Shown: positions 1-12,106 of the stretch, in pieces | Position numbering within the stretch: position 1 is the first letter of the stretch | Layout of the letters: the number at the start of each line of letters is the position of its first letter | Assembly (NCBI GenBank): GCA_025531455.1 | Contig: JAMYHL010000001.1 | Span: 372,001-436,000, forward strand | Reading direction: 5' to 3' | DNA length: 64,000 nucleotides | Source of the DNA: Apiotrichum sp. Y4204 | Lineage: Eukaryota > Basidiomycota > Tremellomycetes > Trichosporonales > Trichosporonaceae | Translations under genes and position numbers: made by a program | The notes under the pieces: model-generated | What the model saw: the letters and a program-made list of their open reading frames with translations, nothing else | Database searches by the model: none | Told to the model about the DNA's origin: nothing

Positions 1-1906
1 GACGGCCGGCCAGGTCGACTCGGGGAGGCTCAACAACCTGTGTTGAGAAGGCGTAGTCAGTGGTGGAACGAATGTGGGGGGTGGAAAAGAGAAGCCGGTA
101 TTCTTCCACAGGTCGCGGGCATAAGTAAGTCGACAGCACAATGTAGCACACAGAGGAGCAGAATGCCCCGCTGGCAGCTGGAACGACTGACACCTTGGCA
201 GCACACCTAGTCTGCGATGGCACACTGTGCAATGACTGAAGGATACACAGGAGACGCAGGGTCATTGCCTCTTCACCGCCTCACGAAATCACTAGTCGGC
301 CGCGATGGCAGTGTTGGGGAGTTGGGGGGTTGTGTTTGATGCAAAAGTCACTAACAGTGCGCGGTCCAAAAGTGATGCATTTTGCCCTGCTGTTTCATGT
401 TTCCTCCAATTTCACAGCGATGTACGTTGAAGAGCATCATTCACGTCCACACACTTAGCAATGCGCACATCTGGCGCTACGGGACGTATGCACAGGTATT
501 CTTGCCGGGAGATGAACTATTCTTAGGCGGCAAGGTGGGACGTTGGAAGGTCGTGATAAGTGGGAGGAGGCGTGTTTGTTAGAAGTGGGGGTACAAACTT
601 GGAGTGGATTTGGGCCCATACAGTCTCCCAGACAGGCCCTGCTCCTCCTAACATAGCTGTATCGACTCGTTCAATCACCCACACAGCAACATGCACGGAG
701 GCACAACATGAATCCCACAGATTACAGTACCAACATGCATATCCACGCCGCACGGACACTGCACACTGTAGCTCTCGCAGAACCGCGGCGCTGTCATCCA
801 GGGGGTTTCGCGGTCCAGACGAGGCGGTGTATCGAAGTTTCGCAGGTCACACCCCTTTCCGACAGCCAACTCCCAGATATTTGGGTCACAATTCCCCCTG
901 GCGAACCCTGTGCTCGCCTCTTGACACACGAGCACCGGATGGTGCAGGGGTGATTGCAAAGTATGTGCCAAGGGCCTGGCCCAGTATGGAAGCGGTCAGG
1001 CCACTCGCAGAATTGCCTAGTCTGGCCGACAGATATAACTCCGCCTCTGACGGTTGCCCCGAACGTCGGCGATCTGAGCTCGCGGTACGGTGTTACTGCG
1101 AGTCGGGCGCACTCTGCGCTGATGAGAAGCGAACGTGGGAGGTGTATCCTCCCGCGATACAGAGCAGGTGCCATCTGTGCAGGGTTGCGTCCTGTTTCAG
1201 AAATGAGTCAAAGGCTCTAGAGCTCTGCTATTTCCTTTTTCTCGAGGCGGCGTTGAATTAAGCGCTTTTGTAAGGCAGAGAGCGAACTCGGGCTAGGGAG
1301 TCGGTTATGAACGGGTTGACGGCTGACTAAATCAAGATGCTGATCATGATAGGGTGATCTGCTGATCAGCATCTTTGATCCGTCGATCATATGCCCCTGC
1401 TGATCAACTTTTGTTCGCTGATCGTTGATCTGCAGGTCCCAGTCAGTCAGCCGATTCTTGTTGCCACACCCCTGATCTGCGCCGGAGATCACAGGTGGCG
1501 ATCATCAGGGGCACGCATTCCTGTCGAGCCGAGCGGGGCAAGGCAGTCATAGACAGAGGATAGAGTAGAGAGTCTCAAGGTGACTCGGCTCTCTGCGCGT
1601 GTCCTCGACATCGTCGCGACCTTCACGCTTAGGAACATGGCATACCTTGGGGAAAAGGCGGGTTCTTCATCGTACAGTCGATGTTCCTCATCATCAACCA
1701 CCAGCAGGCCCACAGTGTGTGCGGTCATCGCCGACAACAACAAGAATCACGTGATAATCGTCGGCGAACCCGACTCGAGCCGGAATTTCGGCAGCCACCA
1801 ATCGATGACCTGCTTTCGAGGCGAGATAAGCACATTACCACAAAGATCACATCGAGGAAATTGTGAGAGGGGAGAGGTTGTCATCTCTCACACCACGTAC
1901 ACCACC
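1..1906. other. Left intergenic region, no supportable gene
   Basis: Open frames here begin at non-ATG codons, have no recognisable domain and overlap on both strands, so none is annotated. The right part (about 1334-1505) is unusually rich in GATC tetramers and has a 13-bp inverted repeat. The last few hundred bases presumably hold the ArgJ promoter; I see no clear TATA box. Confidence 0.5.
1334..1505. repeat. GATC-rich segment with 13-bp inverted repeat
   Basis: AAGATGCTGATCA at 1334-1346 is mirrored by TGATCAGCATCTT at 1363-1375, leaving a 16-nt loop. About eleven GATC tetramers, mostly as TGATC/GATCA, lie within 170 bp. Function unknown; it sits about 400 bp upstream of the ArgJ start. 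Confidence 0.6.
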
Positions 1907-3402
1907 ATGCCACCCTCTACACCGGCTCGCGCGCTCCCGCACATTGCGCGGCGCGCCTTCTCGTCCACCGCCGCGGTGGCCGGTACAGCCGAGAAGCCGA
2001 CGCCGAACAAGGACCACCACATTGTCTCGTACCCCGCCGATGCGTTTCCTCAAGGCTACGCCGTGGCCGCGACCCACGCGGGAGTAAAGAAGAAGGCGGG
2101 CGTGCTCGACCTTGGCATCCTCGCGTCCACTTCCGAGCGCCCCACCGCAGCCGCCGCATGCCTTACCCGTAACGTGTTCAAGGCCGCCCCCGTGACGGTT
2201 ACGACAGAGCTGCTCGCCCGCGGAAAGGGGCGCGTGCGCGGGTTCGTCGTCAACTCGGGCTGCGCGAACGCCGTGACGGGCACAAAGGGGCTCGAGAACG
2301 CGTGGGCGATGAGCAACACCCTCACCGCGCTTCTCCCGTCCGACGCATCGCCCGCAGAGGGCGCCGGGTCCCTCGTCATGTCGACAGGCGTTATTGGGCA
2401 GCACCTCCCCATCGACAAGATCACCGGCGCGCTGCCCTCCATGGCCGCCAATCTCCGCTCCACCCCCGACGCGTGGCTCGACCTCGCGCGCTCCTTCATG
2501 ACCACCGACACGTTCCCCAAGCTCCGCGCCCGCACGTTTACCCTCGGCGGCCGTGAAGTCCGCATTGCAGGTATTGACAAGGGCGCAGGCATGATCGCGC
2601 CGAACATGGGCCCGCCGCAGCCGCCGCACGCAACGCTTCTCGGCGTGATCGCCACCGATGCCGCCATCTCCCCTGCCGCTCTCCAGTCTGCACTTACTTA
2701 TGCCGTCGACCGCTCGTTCAACGCCATCTCTGTTGACGGCGACATGTCTACGAACGACACGATCCTCTGTCTCGCGAACGGCGCCGCCACCCCCGACCTC
2801 CCCGAGCTGACCGAGGACGCGCCCGAGTTCACCATCTTCCGCGACGAGCTTGCCGCGTTTGCTGCTGAGCTTGCGCAGCTCGTCGTCCGTGACGGCGAGG
2901 GCGCAACCAAGTTTGTCACCGTCAACGTCCGTAATGCCCAGACCTTCAAGATTGCCGATGCCGTCGCGCGCAGCATCTCCAACTCGGCGCTCGTCAAGTG
3001 CGCAATGTACGGCGAGGACGCCAACTGGGGCCGTATTCTGTGTGCTGTGTGAGTTTTAGTCTTTCCGCTCGTGCCATCTGACATTTTAGTGGCTACACGG
3101 ACGTTCCGGCCGGCTCGATCGACCCGACCAAGGTGTCCGTCTCGTTCCTCCCCTCGGCCAAGACCGGCGGTGAGCCGCTCAAGCTCCTCGTGAACGGCGA
3201 GCCCGAGTCGCCGATCGACGAGGCGCGCGCGTCCGTTCTCCTCGCCGAGGAGGACCTCCAGATTGACGTCGACCTCGGACAGGGCACCGAGGAGGCCACG
3301 TTCTGGACCTGCGACTTCAGTCACGAGTATGTGACCATAAACGGTGACGTGAGTGAAATGCACACTTTGGGGGTCGATGCTGACAGACAGTACCGCACTT
3401 AA
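1907..3402 (+). CDS. ARG7: Mitochondrial ornithine acetyltransferase / N-acetylglutamate synthase (ArgJ)
   Basis: Bifunctional ArgJ enzyme that recycles the acetyl group between N-acetylornithine and glutamate in mitochondrial arginine synthesis. It is spliced from three exons (introns 3049-3089 and 3349-3390) to 470 aa. The ATG at 1907 gives an Arg/Ser/Ala-rich, acid-free N-terminus ([14 protein letters not shown]) typical of a mitochondrial presequence. Family landmarks are visible: [12 protein letters not shown] near the start, [10 protein letters not shown], the KGAGMI...HATLLGV autoproteolysis block whose Thr is the catalytic nucleophile, [16 protein letters not shown] and ANWGRIL. A short GPPQPPH insertion lies just before the cleavage Ala-Thr. 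The last exon is only 12 nt and supplies the conserved C-terminal YRT. The gene converges on the permease with about 140 bp between the stops. Identification is very secure; the exact start is less so. Confidence 0.95.
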
Positions 3403-3539
3403 CGCAAATGGTAGAAGTTGGGGATATGGGTTGTTATGCATCATGTAGTCGAGCCACAGACGTCGGAGGAACACATTATCGTGCATGATGTGGGACTATC
3501 CAATACTTAGTAAAATTTACTATACAGTTGACTACTACA

Positions 3540-5721
3540 CTAGAAGTTCTTTGTGAGCTTGCGCCAGAAGGGCTGTTTCCGTTTGAACTCGCCGGCCGCC
3601 GTCTCTTTTGCAAAGTCGAGGTCCTTGCGTTGGCCGGACATGAGGTCCATTTCGTGCGAGCGCCAGAATTTAGTCTTGAAGATGAACTTGTACCCGAGAT
3701 AGATGACGACGAAAAGGGGCAGGAGGATGTACGCGTCGACGAATGCTCCGGCGTCGAAGGGCGAGAACGTGCCCCAGCCCTGCACGAGGGCGAGGAAGAT
3801 GTTTGCCGCGAGACCAAACCACGCGTTGAACGGGTATCCCCACGACTTGAACGGCAGCTCGCTGGGAGAGTGGCCCTGCTTCTTCCATGCGGTGCGGAAG
3901 CGGATGTGGATGAAGGAAATGGCGCCCCACACGAGGAAGGTCGAGACTCCCGAGAGGTTGACAATGTACGAGTACGCCTTGCCCGCGCCGGTGGAGACGT
4001 TCATCATGGAGAGGGCACCACATGCGTTCGTGAGGATGATGGCTGGGATGGGCACGCCGCGGCGGTCGGTCCACCCCAGAATCTTGGGTGCCTTACGGTT
4101 CTGGCCCATGTAGAGGAGCGTGCGGGAGCCAATGTAGATGGACGAGTTGCACGCAGAGAGACAGGTGATGAAGATGAACGCGTTGATGAGGTGCACGCCG
4201 CCGTCCCACCCGGCGCGCTGGATCGCGATCGTCATCGGCGACTTGAGCGCGCGCGCGCTGCCGCTGACCAGACCATCGGCGTTCCATGGGCAGGTCATGC
4301 CGAAGAAGAGCGCCGAGCCCATGTACACGAAGACGATACGCCAGAAGACCTGGCGGATGGCGAGGGGCACGGCCGTACGCGGGTTCTTGGTCTCTGTCGC
4401 AGCCACGGCGATAGACTCGACGCCAGAGTAAAAGGTCGAGCAGAAGACGAAGACTGTGGCCAGGCCGCGGAAGCCGTTGGAGAACGCACCAGGGTCGTTC
4501 CAGTAATGGAAGCCGAAGGCCGGGGTGCCCTTTACGCCGCCGGAGACATACACGATCGAGAAGAGGAAGTAGGCGACAAGACCGACGAGCTTGACAAGCG
4601 CGAGCCAGAACTCGGCCTCGCCAAAGCTCTCCACACCGAGAAGCTGGAAGCCGAGGAACGCGAACTGTTGTGTGAGCCGAGAATCCACAGCTGGTGCTAT
4701 ATAGATGCTTACCCAGAAAATCAAGAAGTAGCCCCACAAGGGAATCTGCGGGCCCCAGTAGACGAATATACTACTCAATACATTGTACTCATTGGAGAGG
4801 ACTGCATGTTAATGGTTGTTCAACAGCGCTGATTTGATGGACGACATACCGCAGATCCTGTTGATGTCAGCCACATCCACTCTCGCGATAGGCGCAAACG
4901 CCACAATGACGGGTGACGTCGTGCGGCGCAGGCAGCGACTCACCAGATGATAAAGTAGTTCCAGCCGAGGGCAGCTCCAAACGCCTTGTCCACAAAGCGG
5001 TCCGCGAGCCCAGTGAACGCTCCACCCGTAGGGTATAGGGTCGTGAGCTCGCCAAGCGACTGCATGATGCTGAACGCGATGATGCCAATGATGCCAAACC
5101 CAATAATCAGGGACGCGGGGCCGCCATTTGCGAGCGCTCCGCCAGAGCCGATGAGCCTGGAGCGGTCAGCGCTGTTCAGGTGACCATTCTCGGCGGGTGG
5201 CGCGGCGGCCGGGTGGTCTCCGCGTGGAGTGCAGAGACGACCCTGAGTGAGGGGGAGGTTCCTGGCAGTGGCAAACGGCGCAGCGTGGAGCACACAAACA
5301 AGTTGCGAGCGGCTCGCACCGCACACGCGTATGGTGCAGTTCTGCACTGCACACTCCAGGTCAGACCAGCCGGCCAGCGTGCCTATACTCACAAACCAGG
5401 CCCGATAATGCCAGCGAGCGCCATCATACTGAGATGGCGAGTCTTGAGGCCGCGCTTGACGCCCGAATTGGGGTCAATGTCATGCATGTCCGAGTCGTCC
5501 GAGGCGCTAAGGCTCTCCGTGCGGATCATGGCCTGCTCGGGGTCAAACTTCTTCTCGTTGGCGACACGCGCCGTGTCGTGGCTGTCGCCATCGTCGAGGG
5601 GGAGATTGCTACCGTGATGATGGGTGGCGCTTGGGTGGTATGGATCGCTGTGGAGATTGCTCTCGCCGTGGCGGTACGGATCGCTGGCATTCGTGCCATA
5701 CGGCTGTTGATTGGGATCCAT
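3540..5721 (-). CDS. Amino acid permease (APC superfamily, fungal AAP family)
   Basis: Plasma-membrane amino acid/proton symporter of about 587 aa. The N-terminal 85 residues are hydrophilic and His/Asp/Ser-rich, followed by GLKTRHLSMMALAGIIGPGL, the standard start of TM1 in this family, then about 12 hydrophobic segments and a basic C-terminal tail. The ATG at 5721 is preceded by CACC. Five exons read cleanly: 5721-5393, 5156-4944, 4857-4850, 4801-4713 and 4664-3540. The third exon is only 8 nt; without it the frame meets a stop, while with it the protein reads NYFIIWICVLSNEYNVLSS, as this family expects. Intron 1 is 236 nt, long for this window; introns 3 and 4 are 48 nt each. Substrate range cannot be told from sequence. 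Confidence 0.93.
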
Positions 5722-7522
5722 GGTGGTGAGGTCCGGTGATGCCTTTGCGCTAAGCCAGAACAGTGGCGATGGCGATGGCGGGGTGGTTGATAAGCAGCGG
5801 TGGGGGAGGGGGGGGGAATTTCCGTCAAAGAAAACAGTTCATGTCCAAGGTATCTGGCAGCCTTTATTGAAACTCTGCAGCAGAGTGACCGGACCCATCT
5901 TGGCCGACCCATCACGGTGCACGTTGGTCTAGGTCGGGGCAGTGCATTCCGGTCTGCCGGGCAGATAGAACCCAAAGAGACCGAAGAGACGATATGCTGG
6001 TGTGTTGCCCAAAAACGAGGCCCGAAGGTGGTCAGGCATCGAGTACAGGATAGCCAGAAGAGGGGTGGCTGTCGTGGGTGAGAGGGGGTACATTGCGCGG
6101 CGGCGCAGCAGCAGAAACCAACCTGACGCCATCACGTCATATCTATGTATCACCAATTCCACGCTGGAGCTTGGGACACCCAGAAGCGATGCAGAAAATG
6201 CAGAGAGACCAGACTGCACAAATACATACAGATGGTATACAGTGGTAGATGCAAATGTGAATCAAACACGACGTCAATCTCTCCTCTTCCACCCCTTGGC
6301 ACCCTACTCTCCTGATCGCCGTTGATAGTGTCAGGAACGCCGAGCAGTCCTGAGACTTTTGCCTGAGCCTTGACCTTGTGATTGAGCGATAGCGCGGCGA
6401 CCAAGGGCCGTCCACTGCACCCACACTTGATATCCATGAGCGCAAATTCCATCTAGAACCAATAGGATGGCGGCTGGGAGGAGGGAGACTGCGAGACAGG
6501 AGCGACCCAGGAGGGCGGTGGCCAGGGGCGGAACGCCAGTGACGTTTCGTGTGGTGCTTGACAACAGTCCCGCACAGGCGTGATCGAAACTGTGCTGGAG
6601 CAGATGTGGTGGGATGCATGCAGCTCTTCTGCCCTTCTGGGACTCCTGTTTGCGCGTTCGTGGTGCGACAAGAGATACAGTTTTGGTAAATAGAGAAAAT
6701 GTAAAATTTCTCTCAATGTCGCACGCACCTCATTTTGTTGGCGATCGACGAGCTTGCACCCAGGCGGGTGGCCACAGTGGCTATAGACCGGCTATCCGCC
6801 GGCAAACCCTCGCTCTTTTGATACGCATGTGCAAGACTACTCTGATGAGCTGATGATGAGAGCCAAGATTGTGAGATTCCGCAATGCCGCCAGAACAAGA
6901 CACCGCCCGCCATCACATGAGTGAGGTCTGCGTGCTTCGTCGGCTCTGGGCTCATATACATATTGCCAAGTACTGGTTCTTTCTCGACGTTCGGGTTTGT
7001 CGGGTGCTCCCATCTATCGCTCCCATACCGCATCTGTTTCCCCCGAGGTCCTGAACGATGCTGGATGAAAAATTGAAAGAGAGTTGTTTCGCGGGCCAGG
7101 ACCTGTCTTCAGAGCGATATTTCGGCTCCCAGTCGCCAAGCTAGTATTTGCACTTGTGAACGTACGACCGTCTCCCACGAGCGGGATCTGGTCTGGACCG
7201 GACGATGAAGATGTAGTGTACTTTGTGGATGGCCTCTGGATGGCTGGATCGCGAGCACGTGAGCTGGCATGGTTGGCCGATGCACCAACAGCCTGCCCCA
7301 GACACAGTCATGCAACCAACCAAGACCCAGCAGCATCGTGTCTCCCATCATCCCATACATGCACAACACCAACACCAACTTCGACGCCGACATCAGCGTT
7401 GCATTCCGCATCTCACAATCTTGCCGGCCCGTAGCCGACTGATAAGAGAACGAGAGCAAGAGGGCAACAATAGGGATACCGCCAATCAACCGCTGTTGGC
7501 GAGCTTTAGCCGGCCACCACCA

Positions 7523-7578
7523 CGAGCCACCGAGCCACCGAGCCACCGAGCCACCGAGCCACCGAGCCACCGAGCCAC
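7523..7578. repeat. 8-bp minisatellite (CGAGCCAC)7
   Basis: Seven exact tandem copies of CGAGCCAC. The unit is not a multiple of three and the tract lies in no supportable gene. Confidence 0.95.
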
Positions 7579-7850
7579 CAAGTGACCGATCGGAACGAGT
7601 AGACTCTTAAACTGGCGTGTGCGCGATCGCAGACACGTCCTCGTTTCGTGCTTCATCTCGGGCCTTGAACGCGTCGGTCGTGGACAGTGGCCGTGAGAGT
7701 ATGCGTGCATGACGTTCAACATCGATGAGGACGTGGTCGGTGGTGAGACAGTTTCACCACGCTCCATCACCTGCCTTCACTCACAGCCTCCCATCTCTCC
7801 GTTTCCTCGGCGTGTTGAGCCCACACCCATCAAGCACGCACTCAATGCAT

Positions 7851-7906
7851 GCAGACCGCAGACCGCAGACCGCAGACCGCAGACCGCAGACCGCAGACCG
7901 CAGACT
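7851..7906. repeat. 7-bp minisatellite (GCAGACC)7
   Basis: Seven exact GCAGACC copies followed by a partial copy, GCAGACT. It lies about 270 bp from the 8-bp array and outside any supported gene. Confidence 0.95.
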
Positions 7907-8899
7907 GACCAGCATGGACCCTCGTGTCCAGGCACCACGACGATGGCTCGGACCATGCAACAAAGCGCGATAGCCACGCGCACCACACGAGCGGCCTACC
8001 AACCGCCCGCCTGCCCATGCCCACGCGGCGTGCAATCTATTCCTCGCGATCCCCCATCTTTCCGCAGTGCGCAGCTCCGCCGTTGCGTCACTGCTGGTGC
8101 TCAAATGCGCTCGGATCTAGCCGTCGTTGTTGAGACTGACCCCAATTCTCACAGCTCACAACTTATGTACAACTTGCACCTTGAAGGTTGTGGATTGAAG
8201 CCTCGCGGCGCAGCTTACTACAGCAATTAGCAACGCCTCGCGTGCCTATGTTCCTATGTTCTCGGCCCTCGGAGGTCAGTCCGGATAGCGCCGACGCTGG
8301 TGCCTTCTTGACAAGCCACGAGGCAGGACGCGCTAGCTGCGTAGGACGGGGCCAACATCGTCGAACTGATACAATATATCGACAATGTCTGACGAAGGTC
8401 TTCAGCACGGGATTCCGGCCGTCACGACAAAAGTTGTCGTGGAGATCACCGAGTCCTGTCTGGCACTCGCTGGTGTTTTACGGGGTGAACGTAAGGATGC
8501 CAGAGACATTGAGGTCCGCGCGACCTGGCAAGTCCCCGACATTGGGTGTCTGTCGAAAGAAGTGTCTGTCGTAAGAACCATGTCCTGACATCGGAAGTCT
8601 GTAAGGCATCTGCCATCGAGCAGCAACGCTGGTCCCTGCACTTTGCGTCCTCTTTTTACCGTACATAGCCGGTGCCCCTCCTCGTTCGCGCCGCCATTCT
8701 TCCCGCACGCATCCCACTTTGCTCACCGACAAATCGAGGCTGCTGTCGGATGGAAGCTACTTGGACCCGCGCGGGCACAACGCATGCAGTCATGTCCTTG
8801 CATACCATGGTCTACTATACATGGGCGGGGTCGTCACTCCGTAGCGAGCAGGATTAGTGGTCGTGGTAATGTGGTAATGATAAAGATGGAACAAATGAA

Positions 8900-9751
8900 T
8901 CAGCCGTCCTGCGGGCTCCTACTCTCGGGGGCCACATCAAAGACCCGGCCGAGGTCGAGCCGCCTCGAGGCCTGCGAGTCGGCGGCGCCTGGGAGCGTTG
9001 CGTGCCCAAATGTGCTGTAGAGCTGTGCTGGCGGCGGAGGCAGGGGGAGGAGCGAGGTGGGCGTCGGGGTCGTCCCGTCGCTCACTTCTCCCTCCTGGAG
9101 GGCGAGCAGCTCGCCGCTCCCGTTGTTCGTCAGCTGGATGGAGGGGCGCGTGTCCGTCGCGGTCAGGCCGCTGAAGCGGTGTCCGTCAGGTCCCGAGTCG
9201 AGGCGCGAGAGTGTCGCGAGAGACTGGTTCGCGACCGAGACCTGTTGTAGTGATGGAGAATTGTTGGACGGAATGTAGCGCGGTATGTGCACGCGCGGGG
9301 GTCGGGAAAGGACAGGACATGATCGCGAGCCCTCGGATAAGCTATATCGTGGGCCGTCGTCTGCGAGAGGAGCAATGTGGTGAGGGGCGACAGAGGGGTT
9401 TCTTTGGGGCGCGCTCGGCGCCGGAACCGTAGCCACAGACGTCGTGGATCCCGAAGCCAGAGCCGCAGCAATGGAGGAACTGAGGCGTGCCGATGGGATC
9501 GACAGTTCCAATCGAGACGCGTTCGGGGTCGAAATAACGTTTGCGAATAGCGTAACGCCCGCAGCGCCCTCCTTTCTGTCCATCTTGTTCGACTCGGCGT
9601 CGCTGGCGGCATCTCCGTCCCTCGGGCGGCGGTAGCGATGCCGGCACCACAAGAACACGAGTACGCCTGCGACGAGGGCGCCCCCGACCGAGCCCACAAC
9701 CGCACCGATGATGGTGTTTGTGCAGTCGCGCCCATTGTCGCGGCGCTGCAT
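8900..9751 (-). CDS. Single-pass membrane protein with Ser/Pro-rich cytoplasmic tail
   Basis: 283 aa from the ATG at 9751. A short N-terminus is followed at about residues 13-36 by one membrane segment, with a glycine-zipper pattern (GAVVGSVGGALVAG) and a basic CRHRYRRPR stop-transfer. The remainder is a disordered tail rich in Ser, Pro and Thr. The form of the membrane segment resembles fungal cell-surface sensors, which normally have an ectodomain upstream. On the minus strand an intron (GTGAGG ... CACAG, about 50 nt) appears to end immediately before the ATG, and the frame stays open through it with AT|G split across the junction. The true start may therefore lie in an upstream exon, but I could not identify an ectodomain. 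Function unknown. Confidence 0.6.
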   Translation of the reverse strand: MQRRDNGRDCTNTIIGAVVGSVGGALVAGVLVFLWCRHRYRRPRDGDAASDAESNKMDRKEGAAGVTLFANVISTPNASRLELSIPSARLSSSIAAALASGSTTSVATVPAPSAPQRNPSVAPHHIAPLADDGPRYSLSEGSRSCPVLSRPPRVHIPRYIPSNNSPSLQQVSVANQSLATLSRLDSGPDGHRFSGLTATDTRPSIQLTNNGSGELLALQEGEVSDGTTPTPTSLLPLPPPPAQLYSTFGHATLPGAADSQASRRLDLGRVFDVAPESRSPQDG

Positions 9752-12106
9752 CCTGTGCTGTTAGACACGTTCTGGCTTCCCCAGAGGTAGTGGAACCTCA
9801 CATTGTTCTCTCGTTCTCCGTTCTTCTTCGAGTGTGGGAATTCCCGGGGTTAATCACGTAGTGGGCTTCCAGCGCCCTCTCGTGGAACCAGGCTGCGCGT
9901 AATGGTCGTGTGTGCTTTGAATGAGACGAGAAAGTGTTTGATGATGAAAACCGCGCCCCAGCATCTCATTGCAGTAGGTACGACAGCACCATGCCGGCGG
10001 CGACACCTTGCTTGCGTTTTACAGCCCACAGCCCACAGGTCAGATGCTCATGCTCTCGGAGTGTCAGATAGAATTGGAGGGGGATCGTCAGTGTGTCAAG
10101 TGTCACCGGCCAAAGTCTGGGTGGAGTGCATGGAGTGGATAACGTACGGGATGACAGCACGAGCCGAGAGTCACGCCGGGTCGTGCCTGTCCAGGTGACC
10201 GAAAGCACACACTCCCAGCAGTATAAACCCCCAACATGTCCGCTGGCAGAACCGCCAGGCCGCCAATGACGGGGGCGGCTGCGTACCTGCTGAATCGGGG
10301 ATGTGGGGCGGTCGGACCAGCCGCAGCGACCCGGATCCAGGGGTTCCAGAGGCATAAGTGTAATGGCAGGAGTGACAGGAACGCCCGCGGACTGGGATTG
10401 TGGGTACCTCGCAGAGTTGGCTCCGGGTTTGCGGAGCGGCAGAGTCAAGAACCCACTCAGGGATCCATCGATCCAGGTTTGTTGCTGGCGGTATCGCGCT
10501 AGCGGGGACCTTAGAAGACAAAGTTGATCAGCCGAGACTGCGAGGCTGTGCCCAGCAAAAGACCGTCCACAGAGGGCGACAGTAACGCTCAGGTCTCAGG
10601 CCTGTTGCCGCCGTGCCTCGAAACAAGATTAGCCTCCCCAGCGCGTTGCCGCTGCTGTCGGCCCCCAAGTGCCAGTGAGAGCCAGGTAGTGAAGCGGCAA
10701 CTGCCCCAGACGAAGATGAGTGCATACACCAGCACAGCATCCGATATTGCATGCTCTCATGATAACCTAGTCTCATCGCGGTCCGGACGCCTGTGTTTAG
10801 CTTGCGGGCACGCAAATGTGCGTCTGGTCTTGAATCTTCCTGTCCTCGCGCGTCATGATCAAGAGATTAATTCTTGACATGGACGTCGAAGCTGTCTTCC
10901 AACAGCTGGAATATAAGCTTGCAGGATACCCTCCGGACAGCGCCGTCTTCATTATTCGTGCGCAATGGCTCCCCTTCGCCCATAGGCGATCGTCCTTCAC
11001 GTTCTAGCTCACCATCCCAAGAGCGCTAGGTTGACAGAACACAGTCACTGCAGCCACGGCGCTGTGTAAAAGGAGGACCCGGGATTTTTGGGTGGAGGAA
11101 CAACAGCCTATTGACATCATCACCCATCCAGCTGCTCGGTTGTGGCTGGGTCCACAAGTTTCTTGAAGCGTCGAGAGCAAACGGGCTTATGATCATGCCA
11201 ATGACATCCGAGAAACGTTTGCAGGCACTGAATCCAGGCCTCTGCGTACGGGCTCGCAACTTATTCACCGCAAGCCCGCCGGACTTTCAACGTTCCGGGA
11301 TGGACGTGTTGGATCAACATCTGAAATCAGCCTGTCGAGCATGAGGACAGAGAGACAGTAACTCGCGCAGTGTGAAGAAATGACTTGTAGCTTTCCTTCA
11401 TGTCACGCAGTTTGTCGCTCACACACTGCCTCATTACTGTGCTAGGGGCTTCGAACCACACATGAGCAGATCACAAGCCGCGGATGGAAGAAAAAGGATT
11501 GAGATGGTTTTCTTGAACCGACTCCACATTCACCCTGCGGGGCTGCGCTGACCAACGTCCAAAACACCGAAAAATGACAAGCAGAAGATTAAATGCCTGC
11601 TACTACGTGAATAATATCATCAAGCTCATGATCAGATATTTGGAGACGGGAAAGTACATCTGTCAGAAATCAGCGCCGATCGAGATAAACTTCGGTGCAT
11701 GTCAGTCGGCCGGACTCAGGTCATCCCTTATCATTCCAGCCACCGAGACACTTGGTCGGGGGACAACTGTTCCAAATAACGCAAACGCGACCGAGTTCCA
11801 CAACTTGAAAAGATTGAGCTGAAGTCGGCGTACCGCAAGCTCTCTGCCACGGCTGGTCCCATTTGTGTTCACCAGCCGATGAGGCCAGGAGTGGGGTCCG
11901 TTCTTACTTCGCGACGAGACATTCCTTTGCGCGCAGGAACACAAAGGAGCGGAACAAGAATCGAGCCGAAAGGTTAGGATCACGGGAACCATACTGTACA
12001 GTTCCTTCTGGGCTCAGTTATCGAAGTCAGCACGGCAAGAATGTCAGAGACCCTTCAGAAAATGTCAATTTTCTTGGTCGATGTCCACAAAATTCCCTCT
12101 GTGTCC
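9752..12106. other. Intergenic interval, no supportable gene
   Basis: Frames up to 160 codons occur on both strands but carry no recognisable domain, signal peptide or splice-consistent extension. Part of the left edge may hold upstream exons of the membrane-protein gene ending at 8900. Confidence 0.45.

Larger units (their letters stand above)
5722..8899. other. Long gene-poor interval
   Basis: About 3.2 kb between two minus-strand genes. Frames here are short, begin mostly at non-ATG codons and match no family I recognise. A 67-codon ATG frame at 8385-8588 is too short and featureless to call. The interval contains two minisatellites (7523-7578 and 7851-7906). It includes the permease promoter next to 5722 and the 3' flank of the gene ending at 8900. 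Confidence 0.5.

Noticed and set aside
560..1261. 233-codon plus-strand open frame
   Set aside because: Begins with GTG, Arg/Ser/Cys-rich like random GC-rich sequence, overlapping frames of similar length on the other strand, no domain.
1847..2667. Minus-strand frames of 203-260 codons opposite ArgJ
   Set aside because: Antisense shadows of a securely identified gene.
3528..4832. 434-codon plus-strand frame opposite the permease
   Set aside because: It is the antisense shadow of the permease, with Arg/Glu/Asp-rich composition expected from GC-rich complement.
8385..8588. 67-codon ATG frame
   Set aside because: No splice-supported extension, signal, motif or neighbour relation; length is within chance for the window.
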